A DNA stretch of 64,000 nt, taken from the NCBI RefSeq assembly GCF_003985155.1, contig NZ_ML133686.1:32001-96000 (forward strand), read 5' to 3'. Positions within the stretch are counted from its first letter, which is position 1. Each line of letters starts with the position of its first letter. Of this stretch, positions 43,367 to 51,931 are shown in pieces. The stretch is from Rhizobium vallis. Lineage in GTDB: Bacteria; Pseudomonadota; Alphaproteobacteria; Rhizobiales; Rhizobiaceae. A program made the position numbers and the translations under genes. The notes under the pieces were generated by a model. That model was not told where the DNA came from, searched no databases, and worked only from the letters and a program-made list of their open reading frames with translations.

Positions 43367-44215
43367 TCAGAGGCCGGCCAGCGCCAGCGGTTGGATGCCG
43401 GCGGTTTGATTTTCTGCACGCTCGGGGGCGATGTTGATTGACGTCGAGGTCATCGTTTCGTCGATGCCGGCGCCATCCTTGTCCGTCTCGTAGATTTCCT
43501 TCACCGCTTCGGCCGTCAGCTCCGAAGGCTTGCCATCGAAGACCACACGGCCGCCGGCCATGCCGACGATGCGCTCGCAATAATTACGAGCGGTATCGAG
43601 CGTATGGAGGTTGGTGATGACGGTGATGCCCTCGCGTTCGTTGATATCGCGCAGCGCATCCATGACGATCTTGGCGTTCAGCGGGTCGAGCGAGGCGATC
43701 GGCTCGTCGGCGAGCACCATCTTCGGGTTCTGCATCAGCGCCCGGGCAATCGCCACGCGTTGCTGCTGGCCGCCGGAAAGTGTGCCGGCCGGCTGCAGCG
43801 CCGTCTGCTCGATGCCGAGGCGTTCAAGCGCTGCGATGGCGTGCACACGCTCCTCGCGGGTGAAAATGCTGAGCAGGCTCAGAAGCGTCGAGCGGTGATT
43901 GAGGCGGCCGAGCATGACATTGGTGAGAACGTCGAGGCGCGGCACCAGGTTGAACTGCTGGAAGATCATCGCGCAGTCGCGCTGCCAGTTACGTAGCGCC
44001 CGACCGCGAAGTCCGGAGACTTCGACGCCGGAGAAATGAATGGAGCCGGAGGAGGGCTCCTGAAGGCGGTTGATCATGCGCAGCAGCGTCGACTTGCCGG
44101 CGCCGGAGCGACCAATGATGCCGACCATCTGGCCCTGAGGAATGTCGAGCGTAACGGAATCGACGGCGAGCTTTTTTCCGAAACGACGTGTGACATCCTT
44201 CAGCTCGAACATCAT
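43367..44215 (-). CDS. phnC: Phosphonate ABC transporter ATP-binding protein PhnC
   Basis: A 282-residue ATPase. Walker [21 protein letters not shown], signature [20 protein letters not shown], Walker [20 protein letters not shown]-terminal extension of about 30 residues is present. The ATG at 44215 has AAGGA six bases upstream; MFELKDV at 44212 is an alternative. First gene of the importer unit phnC-D-E-E, separated from the acetyltransferase stop by 114 bases that hold a possible PHO box. In S. meliloti it is PhoC. Confidence 0.95.
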   Translation of the reverse strand: MMFELKDVTRRFGKKLAVDSVTLDIPQGQMVGIIGRSGAGKSTLLRMINRLQEPSSGSIHFSGVEVSGLRGRALRNWQRDCAMIFQQFNLVPRLDVLTNVMLGRLNHRSTLLSLLSIFTREERVHAIAALERLGIEQTALQPAGTLSGGQQQRVAIARALMQNPKMVLADEPIASLDPLNAKIVMDALRDINEREGITVITNLHTLDTARNYCERIVGMAGGRVVFDGKPSELTAEAVKEIYETDKDGAGIDETMTSTSINIAPERAENQTAGIQPLALAGL

Positions 44216-44278
44216 GCTCTTTCCTTGCATTCCAGGCCGTGGTCAGCATCGCATTAGTCCCGCTTCATGAACCTCCAA

Positions 44279-44305
44279 TGTCATATTTGTGTAAGTGGTG
44301 TCACA
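44279..44305. promoter_or_regulatory. Possible PHO box upstream of phnC
   Basis: On the plus strand TGTCATATTTGTGTAAGTGGTGTCACA contains TGTCAT, a weak TGTAAG 11 bases on, and TGTCAC a further nine bases on. The outer TGTCA units are PHO-like but the spacing is imperfect. It sits 64-90 bases before the phnC start. Confidence 0.35.
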
Positions 44306-44329
44306 ATTCTCCGGGCCTATATCGCAGGT

Positions 44330-44947
44330 TTAACTGTCGTATCGGACCAGGAAATCTTCCGCGCTCAGGTTGCGGAAATCCTGCAAAGCCAGGCGCAAGC
44401 GGTCATGCTCCCAATCCCACCAGGCAAGCCTGTCCATGCGCTCGCCGATCTCTTTCGGAAAGCGCTCGCGGATCAATTTAGCCGGCACACCGCCGACGAT
44501 CGTGTAGGGCGCAACGTCCTTCGATACGACGGCGCCGGCTCCGATGACCGCGCCGTTGCCGACGGTGACGCCGGGCAGGATGGTCGCCCCGTGGCCGATC
44601 CAGACGTCGTTGCCGATCATCACACGGTTTGCGCGCCGCCATTCGAAGAAGTCCGTCTCCATGTCGGCATCCGGCCAGTAATCGGCGGCGCGATAGGTGA
44701 AGTGATGCAGCGTCGCGCGCCAGGTCGGATGGCTGGTGGCGTTGATGCGCACGGCGGCGGCGATATTGACGAACTTGCCGATCGTCGCACACCAGACGGA
44801 GCCATCCTGCATGATGTAGGAATAGTCGCCGAAACTGGCTTCGCTAATCCGGCAGCGTTCCGAGACTTCCGTGTAACGCCCGAAGGTGGAATCGCTGACG
44901 GATGCCGTCTCGTGGACATCAGGCTCAATGCCCAGCTTGCGGCTCAT
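44330..44947 (-). CDS. Phosphonate-associated acetyltransferase, left-handed beta-helix
   Basis: A 205-residue hexapeptide-repeat acetyltransferase of the type found in phn clusters (chloramphenicol/xenobiotic acetyltransferase-like). Coils begin near [20 protein letters not shown]; the acetyl-CoA region is [20 protein letters not shown]; then [20 protein letters not shown]. It may acetylate aminoalkylphosphonates, a role that PhnO (a GNAT enzyme) fills in enterics; this is inference. Its ATG overlaps the phnL stop (ATGA). Confidence 0.9.
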   Translation of the reverse strand: MSRKLGIEPDVHETASVSDSTFGRYTEVSERCRISEASFGDYSYIMQDGSVWCATIGKFVNIAAAVRINATSHPTWRATLHHFTYRAADYWPDADMETDFFEWRRANRVMIGNDVWIGHGATILPGVTVGNGAVIGAGAVVSKDVAPYTIVGGVPAKLIRERFPKEIGERMDRLAWWDWEHDRLRLALQDFRNLSAEDFLVRYDS

Positions 44948-45651
44948 GCGGCGATCTTTCCAGGCGAGAATTGCTGGACGTCGAGGATGCGGTCGGCGAC
45001 GGCTTCGCGCACCTCCTCATCGTGGAAGATGCCGAGAAGGGCGACGCCCGCCTTCTTCTTTTCCTCGATCATATCGACGACGACGGCGCGGTTCCTGGCG
45101 TCGAGCGAGGCTGTTGGTTCATCGAGAAGCAGGATCATGTGATCGGTGATGAAGCCCCGCGCGATGTTGACACGTTGCTGCTCGCCGCCGGAGAAGGTGG
45201 CGGGCGGAAGCTGCCAGAGCGCCTCCGGCAGATTGAGCTTGGCAAGCAGGCCGGCCGCCGTTTCCCGCGCCGTGCCGGCATCCTCGCCGCGCGCCACAAG
45301 AGGTTCGGCCACCACGTCGATCGCCGCCACGCGCGGCACGGTGCGCAGGAACTGGCTGACATAGCCGAGAGTATTGCGGCGGACGTTGAGCACTGTGCGC
45401 GGATCTGCCGAGGCAAGATCGACAATGCGCCCGTCGTGGCGGATGAGGATCTGGCCGGTATCGACGGCATAATTGCCGTAGATCATCTTGAGCAGCGAGC
45501 TCTTGCCGATGCCCGAGGGGCCGCCAAGCACGACGCATTCGCCTGATGCGACCGAAAAGGCGACATCGGAGACAACAGGCAGCTTGATGCCGTCGCGCAG
45601 GTGCATGGTGAAGCTCTTCGAGACTTCGGAAACGACGAGGGGCGTTGCCAT
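44944..45651 (-). CDS. phnL: C-P lyase subunit PhnL
   Basis: A 235-residue ABC-type ATPase that associates with the C-P lyase core; together with PhnGHI it supports attack on the N-glycosidic bond of ATP. Walker [21 protein letters not shown], signature [20 protein letters not shown], Walker [12 protein letters not shown]. There is no membrane partner, in line with a non-transport role. It begins 26 bases after phnK. Confidence 0.94.
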   Translation of the reverse strand: MATPLVVSEVSKSFTMHLRDGIKLPVVSDVAFSVASGECVVLGGPSGIGKSSLLKMIYGNYAVDTGQILIRHDGRIVDLASADPRTVLNVRRNTLGYVSQFLRTVPRVAAIDVVAEPLVARGEDAGTARETAAGLLAKLNLPEALWQLPPATFSGGEQQRVNIARGFITDHMILLLDEPTASLDARNRAVVVDMIEEKKKAGVALLGIFHDEEVREAVADRILDVQQFSPGKIAA

Positions 45652-45677
45652 GATTTCTTCTTCCTTGGTTTCGGACC

Positions 45678-46454
45678 TCAGACCTGCAGGATCGAGGAGA
45701 CGAGCAACTGCGTATAAGGCTCTCTGGGATCGTCGAGCACGCGATCGGTGAGCCCCTGTTCAATGACGTAGCCGTCCTTCATCACCATCATCCGGTGCGA
45801 CAGCAGGCGGGCGACGGCGAGGTCGTGGGTGACGATGATGGCCGAGAGGCCAAGATCGTTGACGAGGCCGCGTACGAGATCGAGCAGGCGCGCCTGCACC
45901 GAGACGTCGAGGCCGCCTGTGGGTTCGTCCATGAAGACGAGGCGCGGGCCGGTGACGAGGTTGCGGGCGATCTGCAGGCGCTGGCGCATACCGCCGGAAA
46001 AGGCGCGCGGCTGGTCGTCGATGCGGTCGGCGTCGATCTCGACGCGCTCGAGCCAATCGATCGCCGAGGCGCGGATCTTGCCGTAGTGCCGGTTTCCGAT
46101 CGCCATCAGCCGTTCGCCGACATTGGCGCCGGCCGAGACAGCCATCCGCAGGCCGTCGGCCGGATTCTGGTGCACGAAGCCCCAGTCGGTGCGCATCAGG
46201 AAGCGCCGCTCAGCCTCGTTCATGTGATAGAGGTCGCGGTAGCTGCTATCGCGCATGTGGTACTCGACGCTGCCGGTGGTCGGCATCAGCCGGGTGGAGA
46301 TGCAGTTCAGCAGCGTCGTCTTGCCGGAACCGGATTCGCCGACGATGGCGAGTACTTCACCGGGCCAGAGTTCGAAGGAGACGTTCCTGCAGCCGATGCG
46401 GTTGCCGTAGAACTTCGAGAGGTCGTTGACTTTGAGAAGCGGTATATCGCTCAT
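45678..46454 (-). CDS. phnK: C-P lyase subunit PhnK
   Basis: A 258-residue ABC-type ATPase that binds the PhnGHIJ core through PhnJ. Walker A AIVGESGSGKTTLLNCISTR, signature FSGGMRQRLQIARNLVTGPR, Walker B LVFMDEPTGGLDV. The start at 46454 overlaps the phnJ stop as ATGA. The length and motifs match the family standard. Confidence 0.95.
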   Translation of the reverse strand: MSDIPLLKVNDLSKFYGNRIGCRNVSFELWPGEVLAIVGESGSGKTTLLNCISTRLMPTTGSVEYHMRDSSYRDLYHMNEAERRFLMRTDWGFVHQNPADGLRMAVSAGANVGERLMAIGNRHYGKIRASAIDWLERVEIDADRIDDQPRAFSGGMRQRLQIARNLVTGPRLVFMDEPTGGLDVSVQARLLDLVRGLVNDLGLSAIIVTHDLAVARLLSHRMMVMKDGYVIEQGLTDRVLDDPREPYTQLLVSSILQV

Positions 46455-47326
46455 TCTGCAGCCTCCCGGGCCAGCATCTCGCCGGCGTGCCCTTGCGCGC
46501 GGCGATCTTCGCAATGATCGGTGTCGGAGCAGACGAACATGCGCCCGCCCTTGTCGTCGAGAATGACCTCATCGAGGTAGACGTCCTCCGCGCCGCAAAG
46601 GGCGCAGGGCTTGCCAAAACGCTGGATTTCGAAGGGATGGTCTTCAAAATCCAGGCTGACGACGTCGGTATAGGGCGGCACGGCATAGATGCGCTTTTCG
46701 CGGCCGGCGCCGAAGAGCTGCAGTGCTTCCGACTTGTGCATCTTCGGATTGTCGAATTTCGGCGTCGGCGAGGGATCCATGACGTAGCGGCCATGAACCT
46801 TGACCGGATAGGCATAGGTCGTGGCGATGCGGCCGTTGCGGGCGATATCCTCGTAGAGTTTCACATGCATGAGGCCGTATTCTTCGAGCGCATGCATCTT
46901 GCGCGTCTCGGTCTCTCGCGGCTCGAGGAAGCGCAGCGGCTCGGGGATCGGCACCTGATAGACGAGCACCTGGCCTGGACCGAGCTTCTCTTCCGGAATG
47001 CGGTGGCGCGTCTGGATGATCGTCGCCTCCTTGGTATGTGTCGTCACCGCGACCTTGGCCACTTTCTGGAAGAAGGCGCGGATGGAAACGGCATTGGTCG
47101 TGTCGTCGGCGCCCTGGTCAATGACCTTCAGCACATCTTCCGGCCCGATGATCGAAGCTGTCACCTGCACGCCGCCGGTGCCCCAGCCGTAGGGCATCGG
47201 CATTTCGCGCGAGGCAAAGGGCACCTGGTAGCCGGGGATGGCGATCGCCTTCAGGATGGCGCGGCGGATCATGCGCTTGGTCTGTTCGTCGAGATAGGCG
47301 AAGTTGTAGCTGGCGAGATCGGTCAT
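46451..47326 (-). CDS. phnJ: Carbon-phosphorus lyase PhnJ (radical SAM)
   Basis: Breaks the C-P bond of ribose 1-methylphosphonate 5-phosphate to a 1,2-cyclic phosphate and methane. A 291-residue radical SAM enzyme with the atypical cluster motif: CALCG at about 243 and then CSDTDHC near 268, the pattern Cx2C-x21-Cx5C. The N-terminal block YNFAYLDEQTKRMIRRAILK and GTGGVQVTASIIGPEDVLKV are family hallmarks. Its start overlaps the phnI stop and its end overlaps the phnK start (both ATGA). Confidence 0.97.
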   Translation of the reverse strand: MTDLASYNFAYLDEQTKRMIRRAILKAIAIPGYQVPFASREMPMPYGWGTGGVQVTASIIGPEDVLKVIDQGADDTTNAVSIRAFFQKVAKVAVTTHTKEATIIQTRHRIPEEKLGPGQVLVYQVPIPEPLRFLEPRETETRKMHALEEYGLMHVKLYEDIARNGRIATTYAYPVKVHGRYVMDPSPTPKFDNPKMHKSEALQLFGAGREKRIYAVPPYTDVVSLDFEDHPFEIQRFGKPCALCGAEDVYLDEVILDDKGGRMFVCSDTDHCEDRRAQGHAGEMLAREAAE

Positions 47327-48429
47327 TCGGCGGCCTCCTTCATGTCTTCGCCGCCGTTGCGGGCGGCTTCGAATTCGCGGCGCATACGGCGGACGAGATC
47401 GAGTTCGGCCTGGAAATCCACATAATGCGGGAGCTTCAGGTGCTCGACGAAACCCGTCGCCTGGACGTTGTCGGAATGGGAAATGACGAATTCCTCGTCC
47501 TGCGCCGGCGCGGTGATGTCCTCGCCGAGCTCTTCGGCCCGCAGTGCGCGATCAACAAGCGACATCGCCATCGCCTTGCGCTCGCTCTGGCCGAAGACGA
47601 GACCGTAGCCGCGGGTGAATTGCGGCGGCGCCTTGGCCGAACCCTTGAACTGGTTGACCATCTGGCATTCGGTGATCTGGACCGCGCCGAGCGAGACGGC
47701 AAAACCGAGTTCCGGCACGTCGAATTCCACCTCGACCTCGCCGATGCGGATTTCACCGGTGAAGGGGTGGTTGCGGCCATAGCCGCGCTGGGTGGAATAG
47801 CCGAGCGCCAGCAGGAAGCCCTCGTCGCCACGAGCAAGCGCCTGCAGGCGCAGGTCGCGCGTCATCGGGAATTCCATCGGCTCGCGGGTCAGATCGCCGA
47901 TCTCGTGATCTTCGGGCATATCGCCATCGGCCTCGATCAGGCCTTCCTCGCCGAGGATCTCGGAGACGCGCATGACACGGCCGGTTTCGGCTGGACGCAG
48001 CACGGGCTCCTCGATCGCCTCGTCGGAAAGCAGCGAGGGATCGAGCAATCGGTGAGTATAGTCGAAAGTGGGTCCGAGAAGCTGGCCGCCGGGCAGATCC
48101 TTGTAGGTCGCCGAGATGCGGCGCTCGATTGTCATATCAGCCGTGTCGAGCGGTTTCGAGTAGCCGAAACGCGGCAGCGTCGTGCGGTAGGCGCGCAGTA
48201 GGAAGATCGCCTCGATCATATCGCCGCGTGATTGACGCACGGCAAGCGCTGCGAGCGTACGGTCGAAAAGCGAGGCCTCGGCCATGACGCGGTCGACGGC
48301 AAGTGCCAGCTGCGCGACGATCTGTTCGATACCGATTGCCGGCAGCGAACGGTCGCCGCGGCGGCGGTCGGCAAGCAGGCGGTGGGCATTGGCGATGGCG
48401 GCCTCGCCACCTTTGACGGCAACATACAT
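47323..48429 (-). CDS. phnI: C-P lyase core subunit PhnI
   Basis: A 368-residue core subunit; PhnI is the nucleosidase component that, with PhnG, H and L, joins the phosphonate to ribose of ATP. Start MYVAVKGGEAAIANAHRLLA is invariant for the family; later blocks are QLALAVDRVMAEASLFDRTL and GYSTQRGYGRNHPFTGEIRI. The stop overlaps the phnJ start; phnH ends four bases upstream. Confidence 0.96.
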   Translation of the reverse strand: MYVAVKGGEAAIANAHRLLADRRRGDRSLPAIGIEQIVAQLALAVDRVMAEASLFDRTLAALAVRQSRGDMIEAIFLLRAYRTTLPRFGYSKPLDTADMTIERRISATYKDLPGGQLLGPTFDYTHRLLDPSLLSDEAIEEPVLRPAETGRVMRVSEILGEEGLIEADGDMPEDHEIGDLTREPMEFPMTRDLRLQALARGDEGFLLALGYSTQRGYGRNHPFTGEIRIGEVEVEFDVPELGFAVSLGAVQITECQMVNQFKGSAKAPPQFTRGYGLVFGQSERKAMAMSLVDRALRAEELGEDITAPAQDEEFVISHSDNVQATGFVEHLKLPHYVDFQAELDLVRRMRREFEAARNGGEDMKEAAE

Positions 48430-48433
48430 GCGC

Positions 48434-49042
48434 TCAGATCTCCGTTGCTGTGATCTTGGTGGTGCGCGGCAGGCAGAGGAAACGCTTGCCTGATGTCAGC
48501 ACGATGTCGATGCCGCGCGGAAACAGCGCGCGGTTCTCGGTCCAGAGCCTGAGGAAAGTTTCTGGCAGGCCGATGGGGGCGATCTCTGTCACGCTCTGGA
48601 TGCCGGGACCCATCAGCGCCAGCCTGCGGCCGCCCTCGAGTTCGGCGAGCTCGATGACAACGGTCGTCGAACGGTCGGGATATTCCTGTGTGCCTGGCGC
48701 AAACAGGCCGAAAGAGCAAAGCGCGGTGCCGGCCTCGACGAAGGCAAAGCGGGCCTCGCCCTTTTCAGCCGTCGACGGGGCGCCGGTGTGGAAGCTCAGC
48801 CACTCCGCCACTGCGGATTTCGCCAGCCCGGGGGCAAGCCAGACGGGTGTGTCGTGGTCGCAAAGCGTCAGCGCGATAGCGCCCGCGGCGATGCCGAGCG
48901 GCGCCGGCGGCGCGACATCGGGCTGGACTGTCTCGATCGTACCGGGGCGGGCCATGCCGTCCATCAACATCTTGAAGACGCTCTGGGCATGGAAGACCGG
49001 CTCCGCAAAGCCGCCGGTCAGGGCTTCTGTCCTGAGACCCAT
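48434..49042 (-). CDS. phnH: C-P lyase core subunit PhnH
   Basis: A 202-residue PhnH. Opening GGFAEPVFHAQSVFKMLMDG and then ARPGTIETVQPDVAPP are typical; the central HDTPVWLAP and the end SGKRFLCLPRTTKI also match. Part of the (PhnGHIJ)2 core. The phnG stop and the phnH ATG share one base (TGATG) at 49042; a TTG at 49045 is also in frame but less likely. Confidence 0.94.
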   Translation of the reverse strand: MGLRTEALTGGFAEPVFHAQSVFKMLMDGMARPGTIETVQPDVAPPAPLGIAAGAIALTLCDHDTPVWLAPGLAKSAVAEWLSFHTGAPSTAEKGEARFAFVEAGTALCSFGLFAPGTQEYPDRSTTVVIELAELEGGRRLALMGPGIQSVTEIAPIGLPETFLRLWTENRALFPRGIDIVLTSGKRFLCLPRTTKITATEI

Positions 49043-49518
49043 CAATCGTCTCCCCGCACCATGGTGAAGAAATCGACCCGGGTCGCTGCCGTCTCGTCCG
49101 CCTTGCGGCGATCGCCGGCTGCGACGCGTTCGGCGATTGGCGAAAGCAGCGCCTGTTCGACGAAATCCTTCGTCGCCTCTTCCTGCCAGAGCGCGTCGAA
49201 GATCGCCGCAAGCCGCGCCTTCTCACGATCCGTCCCGAGCGCCTGGGCATGGCCGATGGAGCCGGACTCGAGCCGCACCGTGGCGCGCGTCACCGTCACT
49301 TCACCGAGATTGAAGGGAGCTCCGCCGCCGCCGATGCGGCCGCGCACCATCACCAGCCCGGTCTCCGGCCCACGCACCGGATGTGCCGCAGGCTTTTCCG
49401 GCAGCGCATCCCAGGCCGCCTGGAGTTCGCTCCGTTCCGCCCGCGCCAGCAGATCGGCGGCGCGTTTGCGCCCGGATGCCGTCTGTGACGCAGCGTCATT
49501 CCTGTCCGCTGATATCAT
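49042..49518 (-). CDS. phnG: C-P lyase core subunit PhnG
   Basis: A 158-residue PhnG, first gene of the C-P lyase unit. Blocks RAADLLARAERSELQAAWDA, GLVMVRGRIGGGGAPFNLGE and VTRATVRLESGSIGHAQALG match the family. I prefer the ATG at 49518, with GGGGAAAG five bases upstream, over the ATG at 49554, because the latter overlaps the palindromic operator and leaves no leader. Controlled by the PHO box and PhnF site upstream. Confidence 0.93.
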   Translation of the reverse strand: MISADRNDAASQTASGRKRAADLLARAERSELQAAWDALPEKPAAHPVRGPETGLVMVRGRIGGGGAPFNLGEVTVTRATVRLESGSIGHAQALGTDREKARLAAIFDALWQEEATKDFVEQALLSPIAERVAAGDRRKADETAATRVDFFTMVRGDD

Positions 49519-49535
49519 CGCCGCTTTCCCCAAAA

Positions 49536-49553
49536 TGTCTATTGATATAGACA
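49536..49553. promoter_or_regulatory. Probable PhnF operator
   Basis: Perfect inverted repeat TGTCTAT-TGAT-ATAGACA, seven bases per arm. It lies at about +8 to +25 relative to the predicted phnG start, the position expected for a GntR repressor. The divergent phnF gene begins 85 bases away. Confidence 0.75.
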
Positions 49554-49566
49554 ACCATACAAGCTA

Positions 49567-49606
49567 TATCTAGCCTTAAATCGATGTCGTGACAAGCGTG
49601 TGACAT
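49567..49606 (-). promoter_or_regulatory. PHO-box promoter of phnG
   Basis: On the minus strand ATGTCAC-ACGC-TTGTCAC (49606-49589) is a PHO box with an 11-base period. The second unit doubles as a -35 (TTGTCA, 49595-49590), followed by exactly 17 bases and the -10 TAGATA (49572-49567). This is the layout of a promoter activated by phosphorylated PhoB. Confidence 0.75.
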
Positions 49607-49637
49607 CGGGGGTGCGGAATGGCAGGCAGGGGGCCGC

Positions 49638-50375
49638 ATGGCGGGACTGAAGCAAGTACAAAGACAAACCGGCGTGGCGCTCTGGCGCCAGATCGCCGAT
49701 CGTATTCGTGAGGCGATCAGTTCCGGCGCCTATGACGAAACGGGAATGGTGCCGCCGGAAACGGTTCTGGCGCTGCAATTCGGCGTCAACCGGCATACGG
49801 TGCGCAGTGCTTTGGCGGCACTGGCGCAGGACGGGATCGTGCGTGCGGTACAAGGTCGCGGCACGCTGATCGAGCGCAAGGAAAGGCTGAATTTCCCGAT
49901 CACCCGGCGCACACGCTTTACCGCCGGCATCGGCGATCAGGCACGCGAGATGCGCAGCCTTCTGCTCGATGAGGCGACAGAGGAGGCGACCGCTGAAGTC
50001 GCCCGCTGGCTGGGCTTGAGCCAAGGGGAGCCGGTGATCCGGCTGGAGACATTGCGCCATGCCGACAAGCGGCCGGTTTCAAAGGCGACGAGCTGGTTTC
50101 CTGCCGAACGCTTCATTGGGATCGGCGAGGCCTACCGCAAACACGAATCGATCACCAAGGCTTTCGCCGAACTCGGCCTGTCGGATTATGTCAGAGCGAC
50201 AACCGAGGTGACGGCCGCCCATGCAAACACGGCCGACCTGGCCGATCTGGAACTCACCCCGGGTGCGATCCTGCTGATCGCCAAGGCGATGAACACCGAT
50301 CTCGACGGCGTACCGGTGCAATATTCGATCAGCCGGTTTGCTGCCGACCGCGTGCAATTCACCATCGAGAATTAA
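49638..50375 (+). CDS. phnF: Phosphonate utilisation repressor PhnF (GntR/HutC)
   Basis: A 245-residue GntR-family regulator. N-terminal winged helix (ALWRQIADRIREAISSGAYD; FGVNRHTVRSALAALAQDGI) and C-terminal UTRA effector domain (ATEEATAEVARWLGLSQGEP; ISRFAADRVQFTIEN). It probably represses phnG and itself and is released by a phosphonate or a pathway product. Divergent from phnG; the 119-base gap to phnG holds the PHO box and the TGTCTAT palindrome. AGGCAGGGGG precedes the ATG. Confidence 0.93.
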   Translation: MAGLKQVQRQTGVALWRQIADRIREAISSGAYDETGMVPPETVLALQFGVNRHTVRSALAALAQDGIVRAVQGRGTLIERKERLNFPITRRTRFTAGIGDQAREMRSLLLDEATEEATAEVARWLGLSQGEPVIRLETLRHADKRPVSKATSWFPAERFIGIGEAYRKHESITKAFAELGLSDYVRATTEVTAAHANTADLADLELTPGAILLIAKAMNTDLDGVPVQYSISRFAADRVQFTIEN

Positions 50376-50430
50376 AGCCGAGAATTGGGGCATGGCGTGC
50401 CGACCGGTTCGGCGGCACGCCTCACCGAAC

Positions 50431-51066
50431 TCAGTGGGCGCCGGACATGTCGCCGAGCACTTCCTTGGACGCCACGGTGGAATCCGCGTTCAGCTTGTAG
50501 ACCATGGGAACGCCGGTCGCGAGGTTGAGGGCGAGCACGCCTTCTTTGCTCAGCTTGTCGAGCACCATGACCAGCGAGCGCAGCGAATTGCCGTGTGCGG
50601 CAACCAGCACCTTCTCGCCGCGCAGCACGCGCGGCAGGATCTCGGTGAGATAGTAGGGCCAGACGCGGGCGCCGGTGTCGCGCAGGCTTTCACCACCCGG
50701 AGGCGGGACGTCATAGGAACGGCGCCAGACATGCACCTGTTCCTCGCCCCATTTGGCGCGCGCATCGTCCTTGTTGAGGCCGGAGAGATCGCCGTAGTCG
50801 CGCTCGTTCAGCGCCTGGTCGCGGATCGTCTCGAGGTTCGGTTGGCCGACCTTGTCGAGGATGAGCTTCAGCGTGTGCTGGGCGCGCACGAGCGCCGAGG
50901 TATAGGCGACGTCGAATTTGATCCCGTAGTCGGCAAGTGCGGCGCCGCCAGCATTGGCTTCCTGGATGCCGAGTTCCGTCAGATCGGGATCCTTCCAGCC
51001 GGTGAAGAGATTCTTCAGGTTCCAGTCGCTTTGGCCGTGGCGAACGAGGACGAGGGTACCGCTCAT
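50431..51066 (-). CDS. gpmA: 2,3-bisphosphoglycerate-dependent phosphoglycerate mutase
   Basis: Interconverts 2- and 3-phosphoglycerate in glycolysis. A 211-residue enzyme, the short alphaproteobacterial form (E. coli has 250). Phospho-His loop [32 protein letters not shown]; catalytic Glu in [17 protein letters not shown]; second His in [13 protein letters not shown]. Follows dapB after 21 bases. Confidence 0.95.
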   Translation of the reverse strand: MSGTLVLVRHGQSDWNLKNLFTGWKDPDLTELGIQEANAGGAALADYGIKFDVAYTSALVRAQHTLKLILDKVGQPNLETIRDQALNERDYGDLSGLNKDDARAKWGEEQVHVWRRSYDVPPPGGESLRDTGARVWPYYLTEILPRVLRGEKVLVAAHGNSLRSLVMVLDKLSKEGVLALNLATGVPMVYKLNADSTVASKEVLGDMSGAH

Positions 51067-51087
51067 GAATATGCCTCCGTAATATCC

Positions 51088-51912
51088 TTATTGGGAAGAA
51101 AGCCCGAGCACGTCGAGCATGGAATAGAGACCCGGCTTCTTGTCGCGTGCCCAAAGCGCTGCCTTGATGGCGCCGCGCGCGAAGATCGAGCGGTCGGCAG
51201 CACTATGCGACAGGGTGACGATTTCGCCTTCGCCGGCGAAAAGCACGGAATGTTCGCCGATGACGGAGCCGCCGCGCAGCGTCGCAAAGCCGATCGTGCC
51301 GGCTTCGCGGGCGCCGGTATGGCCGTCGCGCACCCGCACCGATTTCGTGGCAAGATCGATGCCGCGCCCTTTGGCCGCGGCCTCGCCGAGGAGAAGCGCT
51401 GTGCCGGAAGGCGCATCCACTTTATGTTTGTGGTGCATTTCAAGGATCTCGATATCCCAGTCGGACGGCTCAAGCGCCCGCGCTGCCTGCTGGGTCAGCA
51501 CGCTGAGCAGATTGACGCCGAGGCTCATATTGCCCGACTTGACAATGCGGGCATGGCGGGCTGCCGCGGCGATCCTGGCGTCGTCGTCGGCCGAGCAGCC
51601 GGTCGTGCCGATGACATGGACGATGCGGGCCTGCGCCGCAAGGCCCGAGAATTCCGCCGTTGCGGCAGGCGAGGTGAAGTCGAGCACGCCTTCGGCATGC
51701 AGGAAAGCCTGCAGCGGATCGTCGCCGATAACGATCCCGGTCGGGCCAAGCCCTGCGATCTCGCCGGCATCCTTGCCGATAAAGGGCGAGCCGGCGCGTT
51801 CGACCGCGGCATGCAGCGTTGCGCCCTCGATGGAATGGATGAGCCGGATCAGCGTCTGCCCCATGCGCCCTGCTGCGCCGACCACCACCAGTTTCATCGC
51901 AGCATCGCTCAT
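51088..51912 (-). CDS. dapB: 4-hydroxy-tetrahydrodipicolinate reductase
   Basis: Makes tetrahydrodipicolinate in the lysine/diaminopimelate pathway. A 274-residue DapB: NAD(P)-binding loop [40 protein letters not shown]; the catalytic signature [20 protein letters not shown]. Same strand as gpmA and likely co-transcribed with it. The joint presence in one unit is common in rhizobia. Confidence 0.96.
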   Translation of the reverse strand: MSDAAMKLVVVGAAGRMGQTLIRLIHSIEGATLHAAVERAGSPFIGKDAGEIAGLGPTGIVIGDDPLQAFLHAEGVLDFTSPAATAEFSGLAAQARIVHVIGTTGCSADDDARIAAAARHARIVKSGNMSLGVNLLSVLTQQAARALEPSDWDIEILEMHHKHKVDAPSGTALLLGEAAAKGRGIDLATKSVRVRDGHTGAREAGTIGFATLRGGSVIGEHSVLFAGEGEIVTLSHSAADRSIFARGAIKAALWARDKKPGLYSMLDVLGLSSQ

Positions 51913-51931
51913 GTCGGTCTCTTGTATCCGG

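Noticed and set aside
36889..50375. Phosphonate cluster as a horizontally acquired island
   Set aside because: Base composition and codon style match the neighbours, and there are no integrase, tRNA or direct-repeat borders.
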